Below are positions 48,401 through 56,309 of a stretch of 64,000 bases of DNA, one piece after another. How positions within the stretch are numbered: position 1 is the first letter of the stretch; every line of letters begins with the position of its first letter. The translations under genes and the position numbers were made by a program. This DNA is from Galaxea fascicularis (taxonomy: Eukaryota; Cnidaria; Anthozoa; Scleractinia; Euphylliidae). The notes under the pieces are model-generated. The model worked only from the letters and a program-made list of their open reading frames with translations, was not told the DNA's origin and did not search any database. The DNA lies in NCBI GenBank assembly GCA_948470475.1, contig OX419335.1, positions 26,773,161 to 26,837,160 of the forward strand. Direction: 5' to 3'.

Positions 48401-51400
48401 TAAGCAGTTTTAGCACCACGCGACCTACTCACGATCGTATAAGAGAACACGCCAACAACGACAATTCCTCGGTAAAAGCATATCCAATCATGCGATACGA
48501 ACAACAAAAGCGTTGAAGTCAAGATCATCGCGCAAGGAAACGACCCCGCCAACCTACGGTTGCTGTAGTTTTTTTGCAAGTGAATGGCGGCAAATTTTCA
48601 TCTGGTTCCGTCTTGTATACGGTTACGTCATACTTAGCCAACACTTTCGTTCGTTTTCCAATGTTTCCTTCTTTCTTGTCTCAGGTGCCTTTCGTCTTGG
48701 ATAAGCACGTTGTCTCCTTTGTTTGAGCTGGACCCTCTTTTCAGGAGAACGTTTCTTCTCGTGGTTCCTTGTAAAGCATTTGGCAAAATTGCTTCCTCGA
48801 GACTATTTCTACCTGTTGAAATATACACCACACTTGCAAGAAGTTTGTCAGAAAAAAATTACGTGACACTTGAGGAGGTAAGTTGTGGCGATTTAATGGG
48901 TGATCTCTTACAGTTTTCTTATTGGAGTTTGAGTATCAGTTTATCAAGACTTCAGGCCATCAATTAAGCCGATACCGAGAGTTAAACTGGCAATTTTCAA
49001 TCACAAATTCAACGTTAGAAACGGTGCAACAATTTTCTAAACTGTTTATAGCTTTATTGGGTATCAAACGTCCGCTGTAATCATTTTACCCTGAGTGAAA
49101 AAGATGCTCATCAGTGCTGTTCATTGCTGCGTTTTTGTGATATTCGCTTTTTCCCAAGGCCCTTGGGAAAACAAACAGTCCTAATCCTATTTTGTATGTC
49201 TTAACTAAATCTTGTTTAGTACGAACAGATTAATTATCTAGTGTTTGTTTGTCACGTCTTTTGGTTCAGTATTCTACTGTTTTCTCTTTGATATGCATAG
49301 AGAGATGCTGTCGCCTTCAGCTTAAATGTAATGAGAGAAAACGTCAACAAAACCAGCGAGATCACAGATAAACAGTAAGACTTTTGATTTTATTTAAGGC
49401 TGTTAATGCCTTGTTTAGCTAATGTCTTTCACCAATTCTTATGGGGCACCGTATTGACTATTTTCCTGTGTGGCAATAATCTATACCCTGAAGGTATCAC
49501 TTATTTTTGACGTATATTTGAGCTGGTCCTTGTTAAGCTGTGTTTTGAATCGACAGACCAGCCTAGGCAACACTTTGTTAATATACATTAACTTTTAAGA
49601 TAAATACCTTTGCTATGGAATGTTAGGTCCTACGCCCCCTCCCCACAAAACGTGTCTCTTGAGAGACATATTACTGTCTCTGAGAGTCATGTTGCATCCT
49701 TGCTGATGATCTACTAGTAATGTTTCTCCAAACATCTAGCTGTACCTGATATGAATGTAAGGAACGAAAATGTTGACTCTGCAAGAAGCACTTTTAAACG
49801 TCAAGGCATTTGATAGATAGGTTTGTACGTTGGATGATAACGAAATAACGAAGAGTAGAGTTAATTAATGGGGCGTATGCCCTCTAGCTAGGGAGACCTT
49901 GAAAAGATAAGTGACGGCATTGAACAAGAGGCAGAGAATGGAGCAGAGACATCAAGAAGGTGTCCAAAGAAGGATACATATGCAGGGCGAACTGGTCAAG
50001 AACGAGAATGAAGTTGTTCTGAATAGGACAGACAATACGTTCATTAGCTGGAAACAACACTTACTGGAAATCCTGAACAGAATGCCACCAGGGAAGTCAT
50101 AGCCTTCTCTTATCGAACCTAACGACCTTCTCTGGTACTGTTGAATCTCACTATCATGGTGGAAACTCACTATCGTGGTAAAAAGTCTTAAAGAACTGAA
50201 GGATAGCCGGTCAGGCGGTTGCGTAAGGCAGCTTCCTCCCAAAGCACTGTATAGAAGTAATATTTGTCTTGCAGAGATCTGAACAAGTTGAATAAACTCA
50301 TGACCAAGGAACTGATGATTAGGTTCCGGAAGTGTAACGAACTGCTTATGACCGGCTCTGTTGGAGAGCGGATACAGAGGCACAGTTTGTCGCGCTCCCA
50401 ACTCTGTAAGTGGTTAGGGTCAGGATACGCCGCTTTAACCAAGTGCCACAATTCTTACATTTACTGCGGTTTATTGAACAATCTCGCTGACAATATTTGC
50501 TCTCATGACACGTGGTGGGAAAACTACAATCACAATAATCGAATATACAATCAGCTACAGAGAAAAGACTAAGGAAAACGAAACGAAAATAATTACTTAC
50601 ACTGTCCACCTCCTAGCTCGATTGGGTAAGCAAGATCTGGATAATTACTTCACTGAGAATAGACGATAATCATACTCCTAAAACAAGTCTCTGTGGCGTG
50701 GCCAAGTGAAGGCTCCGATTACGCGTAAAATCTTTTTGTTAGTAGGTTAGTAATTAATTAAATGATAGAACGGAAATAGCGTGACTTGCGTTACACAGTT
50801 CTAAATTTATAAATTTAAATTTATTACAATTTAATGGCATCAGAGATAGTACATACTAAAAGAATAGTAAAAATAGCCATATGGATAATCCGTAAAGGAG
50901 TCCAGGACCCCATAACAAACAGATCACCAATGATTTTATACTATTACAACTTACAGGATTAAAATAATAGATCATTTCGTTAAAATCAGATAAAAATCAA
51001 AAATCAATCAGCCATTACATAGAGATCAAGTGGGATAAATATATCAAAAGCTATAAATTAATTAATAAGAGGGTCTATAAATAACTAATTTGACATATTA
51101 TCCAACAAATACTTCTTAACTCCCTTCTTAAAAATATTTACACTTGCTGCTTTACGAGTATCGTAAGGCAAAAGATTCCAGGCGTCAACTATCCTATGAA
51201 AAAAACTAAATTTGAGGAGATTTGTTCTTGTGTATTTCTTTTTAAGAGATAAATAATCATATTTCCTAAATGAATAATGATCAGCATCAGAATAAAAATC
51301 AACATAAGAATCAATATTAATATTACTTATTCCATTTAGAGCTTTGTATAAAAATGTAACATCAGCTATGAATCTCCTATTTTCTAGTGACATCAAATTT

Positions 51401-52606
51401 AGCTTCTTTAAGCGAGTCTCATAATTGTCCTCAGTCTTTAAAATGAACTTGGTTGCTCTTCTTTGTACTCTTTCAAGCTTTTCTATGTTCTTTTTGGTGT
51501 AGGGTGACCATACCACAGAACAGTATTCAACATTTGATCGAACCAATGCGCAGTAGAGAGTTCTCAGTGTCTTAGCGTCATCCAGACCTCTACATGACCT
51601 TTTAATTAGCCCTAGCATTCTGTTTGCTTTGGAAACAATAATATCAATGTGCGAGTTCCAATTAAAATTATCAGTAGTTGTTACTCCCAAGTCTTTGAAT
51701 TCTTTAACTTCGTCCAAAATGGAATTGTCCAAGGAATAATTAGAGACATATGGATGCTGTTTCTTTGTTATTCTCATAATTTTGCACTTTTTGACATTAA
51801 AGTCCAAAGCGTTGCGAATACTCCACTGATGGAGATTATCCAGGTCCTGTTGAAAACAGAGTTGATCACTAGCATCATCAATGATTCTTGAAATTTTACA
51901 GTCATCCGCAAAAAGCGCAATAGTATTTCCAGGGAGAACGACATCTGGCAAGTCGCTTATAAAAACAACAAAAAATAAAGGCCCCAAAATGGAGCCCTGT
52001 GGGACACCAGATGGAACTTCCGACCAGGTGGAGGAGACACCATCCAACACAGTTAAAAGACGTCTAAGTGATAACTTTGGGGCAAACGCTACGTTCTAAT
52101 TCGTCAGAAAAGACTTTAACCCTCCTAGTAGATACATTTCTTTGTAGAGTAAGCCAAGTAATTATTTAATATTGATTCCCCTTGAAAATTTGGTTTTGCA
52201 AAGAGGGCTGGCTTTAGTTGACTTGCCTTTATTTGTTTTACGCACTGTTACCCTGGAAATAATTATGTTAAAACATTACTTCTTTTCAACTAGGATTTTA
52301 TCCACTGAGGATCTTGCTGCATCATACCAAGAAGCTGTTCTGTGTGTCACCTCCTGCTTTCGTGTACTTAAGGCTGTTTCTGATTTGAGCGAAGTCAGTC
52401 TGTTGCTTGACTGTTTGCGGAGCATTGAGACATGGATTGCTGTGCTTGACAATACAGCTATACTTGAACACGACAGCACACAAACTTTTGAAAAAATGGA
52501 ACAAGTGGTGGTAGACAGTTTTGACATTGTAAAGAAATGGTTGGAAAAGTCGCTACTAGGCCCAATCCCCTGTTATAACACTGCTGATGCAAACAAAGAG
52601 TTAGAG
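16560..52606 (+). CDS. RNF213-like: RNF213-like giant E3 ubiquitin ligase, N-terminal exons (3' incomplete)
   Basis: Exons in one consistent frame: 16560-16749, 20989-21273, 29454-29738, 32663-32947, 34662-34946 (the last four are copies of one exon), 37669-37958, 38746-38876, 39939-40301, 41951-42162, 42893-43185, 44004-44266, 44728-44961, 48685-48877, 49301-49374, 52294-52606; 1232 codons if all are used. Residues 3-23 form a zinc ribbon (C3, C8, C20, C23) as at the N-terminus of RNF213. A long acidic, Ser/Lys-rich disordered region follows. A CBM20-like fold begins at VVFHAILAPHF with DYLAQRVSYKYVVE, then VWHQYDDAIF, matching the RNF213 layout. The last exon (SYQEAVLCVTSCFRVLKAV) fits the N-terminal arm. 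AAA+ motors, RING and C-terminus are absent; no confident exon follows 52606 before transposon sequence starts. Donor GTGCTT at 42163 is weak. Confidence 0.7.
16750..20988 (+). other. First intron of the second RNF213-like gene
   Basis: Non-coding apart from an inverted tRNA-like repeat (19027-19352). The part from about 20390 to 20988 is the duplicated upstream flank of the repeated exon and recurs at about 30655-31425 and 33880-34661. The rest is AT-rich with nothing recognised. Confidence 0.6.
19027..19352. repeat. Inverted pair of tRNA-derived repeats
   Basis: The left arm 19027-19170 and right arm 19206-19350 are near reverse complements (AATGATTATTAATGATGGTA at the left edge). Each arm contains a B-box-like GGTTCAATTCC or its mutated form, and an A-box-like CTCAGTGGTAAGAGC is present on the minus strand. 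No proper anticodon stem-loop can be drawn. A SINE-like pair, different in sequence from the pair at 5 kb. Confidence 0.5.
20989..21273 (+). CDS. Repeated exon of RNF213-like gene 2, copy A
   Basis: 285 bp, phase 1-1, acceptor TTTAACAG and donor GTACATT. It encodes a charged, Glu/Pro/Ser-rich segment (GDQAPSRPEDVSDQ, ALEKKPEEQQPAVGSD, QKPTAEDSSGDTI), predicted disordered. It is the copy nearest the first exon and the only one without an adjacent LINE insertion upstream of copy B. Function unknown; a linker between the zinc ribbon and the CBM20-like domain. Confidence 0.65.
22008..22636. mobile_element. CG-rich foldback element
   Basis: The left end GGGCACCTATGAA and the right end TTCATAGGCACCC are inverted. 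The arms (about 22008-22215 and 22425-22636) are near reverse complements rich in CGTCTCGTC and GACGAG units. Base composition is far more CG-rich than its surroundings. The apparent ORFs inside (61-102 codons, Arg/Ser-rich) are by-products of the repeat. It sits inside the duplicated unit after exon A, absent from the equivalent place at 31.9 kb. Confidence 0.65.
23103..23640 (+). pseudogene. LINE reverse-transcriptase fragment
   Basis: Plus-strand relic of a CR1/Jockey-like RT: VAYLDFAKTFDSFPHE-type segment, then VGPILFVIFIND and a broken ADD box (LFADCVLYRS). Frame changes and a 35-bp deletion after DSFPHE are seen relative to the better copy at 31938. Confidence 0.6.
23655..23850 (-). pseudogene. 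Ty3/gypsy element 2, reverse-transcriptase part (left of the insertion)
   Basis: The minus strand reads VQPKPKFTDVKNEELESHMI and then the IYRL-DCKIFTKLDL region of a gypsy RT, with one stop. It continues directly from the RT start at 27889-28028 once the plus-strand LTR element and one GGCAC copy are removed. Confidence 0.65.
23851..24025 (+). repeat. 5' LTR of element 1
   Basis: Begins TGTGGCGTGTCATGCGTGAC, ends CAACGCGACA. Short for a gypsy LTR. A CCTTTATTAAAAG stretch near the middle may hold the promoter or poly(A) region. Confidence 0.85.
24026..24041 (+). promoter_or_regulatory. Primer-binding site
   Basis: TGGTGTCAGAAGTGAG directly follows the 5' LTR end, the expected place for a tRNA 3'-end complement. 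The primer tRNA is not assigned. Confidence 0.6.
24116..24317 (+). pseudogene. Gag remnant with zinc knuckle, element 1
   Basis: Frame +2 (24116-24304) ends with CGYHHATRQFPAYGQTCRKC then NHF, a nucleocapsid-type zinc knuckle before a stop. Most of gag is missing or out of frame between the primer site and here. Confidence 0.6.
24395..27579 (+). pseudogene. Pol polyprotein pseudogene, element 1
   Basis: Domains in order: retropepsin (VNTGAECKPL at about 24450; the catalytic D is N), RT (ICLDPRDLNKA, then VIADDFL as the YxDD box), RNase H (VQCDVNQSNLGAVLLQ), integrase with an HHCC-like part (HVGIGGCIRRAREILYWPGM) and DD35E core (ADLFELG, TDNGPEF), and a C-terminal tail to PPVWQEDY. Nearly all is in one frame, broken by stops at 25088, 25151, 25262, 26111, 26834 and 26975, and by a frameshift before 27169. 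Most stops look like C-to-T or G-to-A changes of CAG, CAA, CGA or TGG. Not functional. Confidence 0.8.
27708..27883 (+). repeat. 3' LTR of element 1
   Basis: Begins TGTGGCGTGTCATGCGTGAC, ends CAACGCGACA, preceded by a purine tract. Differs from the 5' LTR by a handful of substitutions and one extra C. Confidence 0.85.
27889..29176 (-). pseudogene. Ty3/gypsy element 2, gag-protease-RT start (right of the insertion)
   Basis: Minus-strand order from 29176: basic, charged gag end (RGRRRENQQNL), zinc knuckle at 28790-28680 (CSYCGQTGTHPPGRNCPAYG, then CLNCG), retropepsin at 28479-28108 (EPDSGASANGMDEYQFKAL, DSG intact), RT start at 28028-27889 (AEPVAQKPRPVPYHLQKPVK). Frames change several times. 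The RT is cut at 27889 by element 1 and resumes at 23850. A different family from element 1. Confidence 0.75.
29454..29738 (+). CDS. Repeated exon of RNF213-like gene 2, copy B
   Basis: Same 285-bp phase 1-1 exon, acceptor TTTCAATAG, donor GTACATT, no stop. It differs from copy A by scattered substitutions (for example RVRRGE against RERRGE). A minus-strand LINE tail lies 40 bp after its donor. The LINE is shared with copy D, so B and D are sister copies. Confidence 0.6.
29780..30600 (-). pseudogene. LINE 3' fragment between exon copies B and C
   Basis: Minus strand: IYELHWLPIRYRIEFKIL after LQQVHKACARLAF (30254-30568), then SDRSFTCSAPKLWNTLPLPI (29754-30233), the standard C-terminal part of CR1/L2-like RT proteins. 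The 3' end is an ATT/TAA microsatellite next to the exon B donor. 5' truncated. Aligns with 32994-33830. Confidence 0.7.
31426..31519 (+). pseudogene. Repeated exon, truncated copy C
   Basis: Acceptor and first 29 codons match the other copies. After GAAGATGTGTC the sequence jumps to AGATTAAACACT, which in the other copies lies in the intron beyond the donor. The deletion removes about 190 bp of exon and the donor, and creates an immediate stop (GATTAA). It can be spliced over, because its neighbours are phase 1-1. Confidence 0.7.
31938..32465 (+). pseudogene. LINE reverse-transcriptase fragment, second copy
   Basis: Plus-strand homologue of 23103-23640 with less damage: AYLDFAKTFDSFPHEHLLL, WSPVLSGVRQG, VGPILFVIFINDLPAN. 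It is followed by a poly-T rich tract. Its flank matches the flank of the first copy, so the LINE was present before the segment duplicated. Confidence 0.65.
32663..32947 (+). CDS. Repeated exon of RNF213-like gene 2, copy D
   Basis: 285 bp, acceptor TTTCAATAG, donor GTACATT, open. Nearly identical to copy B, including the LINE insertion after the donor. Its upstream flank is different (a poly-T stretch and LINE relic), which marks the junction of the tandem block. Confidence 0.6.
32994..33046 (+). repeat. (TAA)n microsatellite
   Basis: About 17 TAA/AAT units, interrupted once. It forms the 3' tail of the minus-strand LINE copy; the equivalent tail at 29780 is shorter and interrupted by GAT units. 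Confidence 0.8.
33047..33830 (-). pseudogene. LINE 3' fragment between exon copies D and E
   Basis: Near-identical sister of 29780-30600; the 104-codon stretch at 33481-33795 is the same at protein level as 30254-30568. A small deletion removes part of the tail region (around 33280). Its insertion point after exon D is the same as after exon B. Confidence 0.7.
34662..34946 (+). CDS. Repeated exon of RNF213-like gene 2, copy E
   Basis: 285 bp, acceptor TTTCAATAG, donor GTACACG, open. The most divergent in sequence (KAGDQAP, QKPTVEDSSVDTI, EASVECQ). It is the intact sister of truncated copy C, with the same upstream flank (33880-34661 against 30655-31425). Confidence 0.6.
35088..36070 (+). pseudogene. 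LINE reverse-transcriptase fragments, third copy with 3' part
   Basis: 35088-35265 repeats the end of the 31938 fragment. 35640-36070 continues as an RT C-terminus: RPIFEYSSRV-WSP, then DNPSMEC-type and VWNA-like ends in shifting frames. Between them lie a poly-T tract and pieces of the CCCGGGATGAAA palindrome family (35561-35630). Confidence 0.5.
37137..37577 (-). CDS. Unrecognised minus-strand ORF in an intron
   Basis: 146 open codons, basic and Gln/Lys-rich, with aromatic spacing (NYWIEKVCNWQRQADVLQSK, FFEVSWRRWRNQ). No flanking splice or repeat structure was recognised. It could be an exon of a mobile-element gene or chance. It lies just upstream of exon 37669 of the plus-strand gene. 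Confidence 0.3.
   Translation of the reverse strand: MDKSSQEFVWLLFNQFCAQETSDRGKNRLLLRVPDTDDVQQKNKNMQQYLITPNAIISFVIRHRCPKKVLSIQMNYWIEKVCNWQRQADVLQSKLLSDESVKEFTASRKQQRFKHCEENKEQFQRFFEVSWRRWRNQTSNKHISQY
38090..38290 (+). repeat. Penelope-like terminal segment
   Basis: Contains the hammerhead core, then TATCAACTCCGTTGATAAAA and an end region matching 42298-42410 in reverse and parts of 4690-4920. Inserted in the intron between exons 37669-37958 and 38746-38876. Confidence 0.5.
38108..38156 (+). ncRNA. Hammerhead-type ribozyme motif
   Basis: Core CTGACGA at 38116-38122, short stem GGGC/GCTC with loop TAAC, GAAA at 38136-38139, then ACGTC with cleavage expected after C38143. Stem I pairs GCT with AGC and, past a TTTTA bulge, GATTC with GAATC. 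Stem III is only AC/GU, as in minimal type I hammerheads that work as dimers. One unpaired A precedes stem II. Known biology: Penelope-like elements carry such motifs. Activity here is inferred. Confidence 0.55.
42412..42460 (-). ncRNA. Hammerhead-type ribozyme motif, minus strand
   Basis: Reverse complement carries the same core as 38108-38156 (CTGACGA, GGGCTAACGCTC, GAAACGTC, then AGCTTTTAGAATC). The outer part of stem I has one changed base. It sits in a Penelope-like segment (about 42298-42490) inverted relative to the one at 38.1 kb. Confidence 0.55.
45281..45332 (-). ncRNA. Hammerhead-like motif, left arm
   Basis: Reverse complement has CCTGATGA, stem GACAC/GTGTC with loop TAGACAGGA, then GAAACGTTGGGTC. 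Stem I is weak (GTGA with TCAC after a bulge). The core boxes CTGATGA and GAAA are exact. Confidence 0.45.
45701..46340. repeat. 640-bp repeated module, copy 1
   Basis: About 90% identical by eye to 57722-58380. The minus strand has an open frame shared by both copies (REAVLSLNALKRAKPKLDKM, AYKGPQSLNRNN), but neighbouring frames are also open and no family was recognised. It may be a captured gene piece or the body of a non-autonomous element. Confidence 0.5.
46917..47118. mobile_element. MITE nested in the right arm of the 45-47 kb element
   Basis: Inverted ends of about 38 bp: AAAAGGCCGCCATCATCACG on the left and its near complement ending GATGGCGGCCTTTTA on the right. Removing it restores continuity of the right arm with the left. 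Confidence 0.6.
47197..47248 (+). ncRNA. Hammerhead-like motif, right arm (damaged)
   Basis: Inverted partner of the left motif. CTGATTA replaces CTGATGA, changing an essential core G, and stem II has a mismatch (GACAC with ATGTC). Probably inactive. Confidence 0.35.
47319..48684 (+). other. Intron sequence
   Basis: Between the inverted-repeat element and exon 48685. AT-rich with no coding signal or repeat I can name, apart from short CGTT/CAGT runs near 47475-47520. Confidence 0.5.
49911..50102 (+). pseudogene. Possible LINE ORF2 linker fragment
   Basis: A short open frame ends DNTFISWKQHLLEILNRMPP, resembling the RWKEHFEELLNR stretch between endonuclease and RT in many LINEs. Nothing supportive on either side. 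Confidence 0.35.
51085..52100 (-). CDS. LINE reverse transcriptase, C-terminal half (5' truncated)
   Basis: An open frame of 321 codons and about 15 more upstream in frame. Motifs in order: SGVPQGSILGPLFFVVFISD, LFADDCKI (catalytic FADD), KEFKDLGVT, ARTLYCALVRSNVEYCSVVW-like region, ERVQRRATKFIL, and a C-terminal WNLLPYDTRKA. This is the CR1/Jockey-like layout. The endonuclease and the first RT motifs are missing, as in a 5'-truncated LINE copy; 3' AT-rich sequence runs to about 50750. No stop in 1 kb suggests a young insertion. Confidence 0.75.
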
Positions 52607-52801
52607 GTGGGTGTATCATTGTACATTTACCTTTTAAATTCTCCTTAGTCAGCCGGTATTTTGCCCATATCAAGCTATCTTAAAGGACGAGGCTTGATCA
52701 GTAAAGGATTTATTACATGCGTTTGTCGTTCAGATCACTTTTTGAGTCTCTGCAAGCTGTTCTGCTCGAACAGAACACTCACTTCAAAGGAATTAGCTCA
52801 A

Positions 52802-52933
52802 GTAGTGGATGAAGGGTTCAACAAATACCACCTGCAAGGGGTAGCCTCGAATCACCATAATAAAACCACAAGCAATGGTTTTTTCGGCGACGCCAGGTGC
52901 AGGTGGTGATTTGTCGAACCCTTCATCCACTAC
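52802..52933. repeat. Hairpin at the end of the host-gene region
   Basis: GTAGTGGATGAAGGGTTCAA (52802) and its reverse complement (52898-52933) form arms of about 35 bp with two or three mismatches around a 60-bp loop. It lies between the last RNF213-like exon and the Polinton polymerase. Confidence 0.6.
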
Positions 52934-53008
52934 TCACAGGCGGAGGTACTTCAAAACAACTAGCGCAGGGCTAATTGCAGGAAGGGAGCCCCGGGGATCT
53001 CGGCGGAC

Positions 53009-56000
53009 AATGCCTACAACTTACTGTTTTTTCGAGCTGGCAGTCCCTGAGGAACAACCAGGATCCGCGTATCTTGACAAAGCGAAAGACGGGCGGATCG
53101 TGATCAGATTGCGCTGTGCACAATGCGGGAAAAACAAAGCCAGATATATTTCGAAAAAGAGCCCCGAGTATCTGACTTTGCTGGCGAACAAAATTGCCGC
53201 CAACCAGCCGCAAACCACCAACCGCGTCACCGCAGGCCAATTGTAATAATGCGCGGCGAAATATCTGCGTGGAGGATATGGCAGCTCGCCAATTGGAGAG
53301 AGGCAACCCCGAAGAACCGATGGCAACCCGCCATTTAGAGGGAGGCAACCCCGAAGCACCGATGGCAGCACAGCCAGCCGGCCAATTAGAGGCAAGCACC
53401 TGCCCGAATATGGCAGCGCCCGAACATTTTTCTGCAAGGTATATGGTGCCCGAAATGCATATTTGGAAAGGCTCATGGAAGAATGGGAGTCTGAAGAGCA
53501 ATGGGGTCTCAATTTTGGAGGCGCCTTCTTGACGAAACCATTCCTGCAGCGCTGCCCGAACCGCTGCAACCACAACACTTCCGCCCCCGCACGCCCAAGC
53601 GTCGCCGGCAAAGGTATCACGAAGTGTTGCACTAGTTCGACCCTGTGCCGCCATTAAGAAACCAAGCCCCCACACCGACTGACCTGAGAACACAGGATTT
53701 GGGTAAAGACAACACTGAAGAAATGATGAGTAAAATCCGAAATGAAGTGAACACATCCTTTTACCTTCGTCACATTTACAGCTATCAGCTGGGAAATATT
53801 GAAAACGGGTATGTTATCGTTCATTACAACAATGAGGGTTCCCCGTGGTTCAACAACATTCAGGAAGCGGGAAGATGGTTGAAAAAGGTTTGAATTGCGC
53901 GATGTCAAAAGACCGAGCACGAAATGGAAATTCAAAAATTTCTTCAACCTTGACGTGAAAGCAGTGCTTGACCGCCAACCGCTGGTCGGGACAGGTCCGC
54001 TGCTAGATTGGTTGCGGAACCTTGCCCACGGGCGTTCGATGTTGGTGCTTGACACTTTCAACAACAACCTCTGTTTGTGGAGATGCATAGCGGTGGACCG
54101 AGGGGTGCGGCCAGATCGCTCCACAGCATCAGCTCGGCAGTTTGCACGAAGCTTCTTCAACGTTCCTGTCAACCATTGCCGCAAAACATCTCTTGATGAA
54201 CTGGACAAGGTAGAGCGGAACCTTAATGGGGGAAAAGCCCTTGAGGAATGGCTCGGGATCCAAGTTTACCAGCCGGAAAGGGGTGAAGCGGTAGACGTGG
54301 TTTGGCACCTCCGACGAAACTCGTCAGCCAAGATACGAAATGTGCTGACAATCGGTGTTTTCGAAGGGCACGTGTTTCTCAGCAAAGACATCGAAAGGTT
54401 GGCAAGAATTTTCGCTTGTCCACATTGTCGCGCCCGATTCACAAAAGCATCTTCAACGCCACAACCTGACTTGCTCAAAAGGAGAGACTCATCCGCTACC
54501 CAAACGACAAAATCGAAGCCCCAAAAATGGCTTTTGAGGAAGCTTTCTTTCCCGACAAAACTATCGGGGTCGTGGCTTCCAGTTGAATCGAAAGTGAAGC
54601 ACGTCGCCGAGGGATTCACATTCATCACGCGGGTTGTAGTCACGGAGGAGAAAAATGTTTCGTGAGCACCGCGGTGGACGGGTTCCACGCCGCCAGCAAA
54701 ACAGTTTTCCAATTCCATGGCTGCCTCTTCCACGGGTGCTGGAGATGTTACCCGGACCGCGATCAAAAGCTCGTCCATGGCAAAACGGCAGAACAGCTTT
54801 TCCAAGCCACAAGAGCGAGAACCGACAAGCTCCGCAGCGCAAGGTTCCTAGTGGCCGAAAAGTGGGAGTGCACTTTCAGAGAGTGCTGCCAAAAACCGAA
54901 AACTTTCACGGAATCCTATCCCTATGCAATCCTCTTTGACTTGGAAGTGTTTGGGGACAAAAACAGGCGTAAAGAACCAACATCCGCTCATGATCCGGTC
55001 TCAGTGTTGATTGGCGACACGCTCGATCCAAACCCCACGCACATTTGTGAAAGAGACCCGAGAGAGCTTTGCCGCAAGTTCGTGGAGGAGGTGGAGAAGC
55101 GGGGGGAAGAGATCCGGAAAAACATGCGGGCGGAGTTCATTCCCGAAGATTTCTGGGAAATCCCTGGCTCCCGCAGAGAAAGAATCTACGAATGTTGCAA
55201 CCAGGTGCCGGTCCTCGGCTTCAACTCCAGTAGTTACGATCTCAACGTGATAAAAGAACATTTCGTGGAGCGAATTGTCGGAACCAACGAAACTATCAAA
55301 GTTGCCAAGAAAGCAAACAAAATAATGTTCATGAACACCCCGAACTTCTGCTTCCTTGACATCATCAACTATCTTGGTTCGAGCACCAGTTGCGAGAAAT
55401 GGGTGAAGGCGTACGATTGTTCCGCCGAAAAATCGTGGTTCCCGTACGAGTGGTTCGATTCCCCCGACAAGCTCGACTTTTCGGGGCTGCCCAACTACCC
55501 CGCGTGGTGTTCACGTTTGAGAGAAACGTTCATGCTATCGCTTTCGGAATGGAAACAGTGCAAGCCCTTGTTCCGAGACAAGGGAATGCAGACTTTCGCC
55601 GACTGGCTGCGCCATTACAACAATCTGGACGTGGCTCCAGGGTTGAAAAGGTCGTCGACAGAGCCTTGTGGAGCGCCTTCTCCAGCGATCTCGAGGAAAT
55701 CAGGGAAGCGCACGAGCTGGAAAGCCAAAAAGCATGCGTCACAATCAGAAGACCGTTCCAAATCGGCATCGCTGTCTATCAGCTGGTCAAACTGCGGATG
55801 TTAGAAATCTATTACGATTTTCTCGACAGGTTCGTCGATTGCAAGGATTTCGAGCTGATCCAGATGGACACCGACAGTAACTACATAGCCATCAGCGGTG
55901 AGAAATTGGAAGGCATGATCAAACCGGAGATCCAGGCGGAATTCGAGGCGGAAAAAGACAGTGGCTCGCTTGGGACAAGTGGAGCAACCGCACCCCGGGA

Positions 56001-56288
56001 CTCTTCAAGCTGGAATGTGAGGGGTGGCGCATGATGGCGCTGTGCTCGAAGTGTTACTTCACTGAGGGAGATGGCGGAAAAAACAAGCTCTCCACAAAGG
56101 GAATGTCCGAAGCGCAAAACGTGTTGACATGGAGGCGTTTCCGAGCTGCGAATCAGGGTTTCCGAATGAGGGACGGGAGGATGATGACATGTGAGCAGCA
56201 GAAGCTTGGGCTGTCTGCTTATTACGACAAACGGCACGTGCTGCCAGACGGAATTCACACAGAACCTGTCGAATATTTCTGGGGTTAG
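53009..56288 (+). pseudogene. Polinton/Maverick-type DNA polymerase B pseudogene
   Basis: Plus-strand pieces in at least six frame segments (53009-53246, 53194-53532, 53463-53657, 53645-53893, 53895-54665, 54662-55660, 55660-56034, 56031-56288). The N-terminal extension has a PD-(D/E)XK-like stretch (TVFQFHGCLFHGC). Exonuclease motifs FDLEVF (ExoI) and GFNSSSYDLN (ExoII) and polymerase motif C (MDTDSNY) are visible. Between DVAPG at about 55645 and the KVVDRALW segment the palm and fingers, including motif A (DxxSLYP type) and motif B, are deleted. Family: protein-primed-type PolB (DNA_pol_B_2) used for self-replication. Not functional here. Confidence 0.75.
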
Positions 56289-56309
56289 CCCGGGTTGGTC
56301 GGCGGCAGT

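Noticed and set aside
52734..52812. Possible next RNF213-like exon (SLFESLQAVLLEQN)
   Set aside because: It has an acceptor-like CAG and a plausible sequence, but its phase does not match the 52606 donor and it ends in a stop within 26 codons. Kept only as a hint of lost exons.
52971..53756. 261-codon minus-strand ORF
   Set aside because: It overlaps the N-terminal extension of the plus-strand Polinton polymerase. Its composition is that of an antisense shadow and no family features are seen.
55390..55660. Overlapping plus-strand ORF in the polymerase region
   Set aside because: Upstream of about 55660 it is a shadow of the exonuclease frame. Only its later part, after the deletion, is real polymerase sequence.
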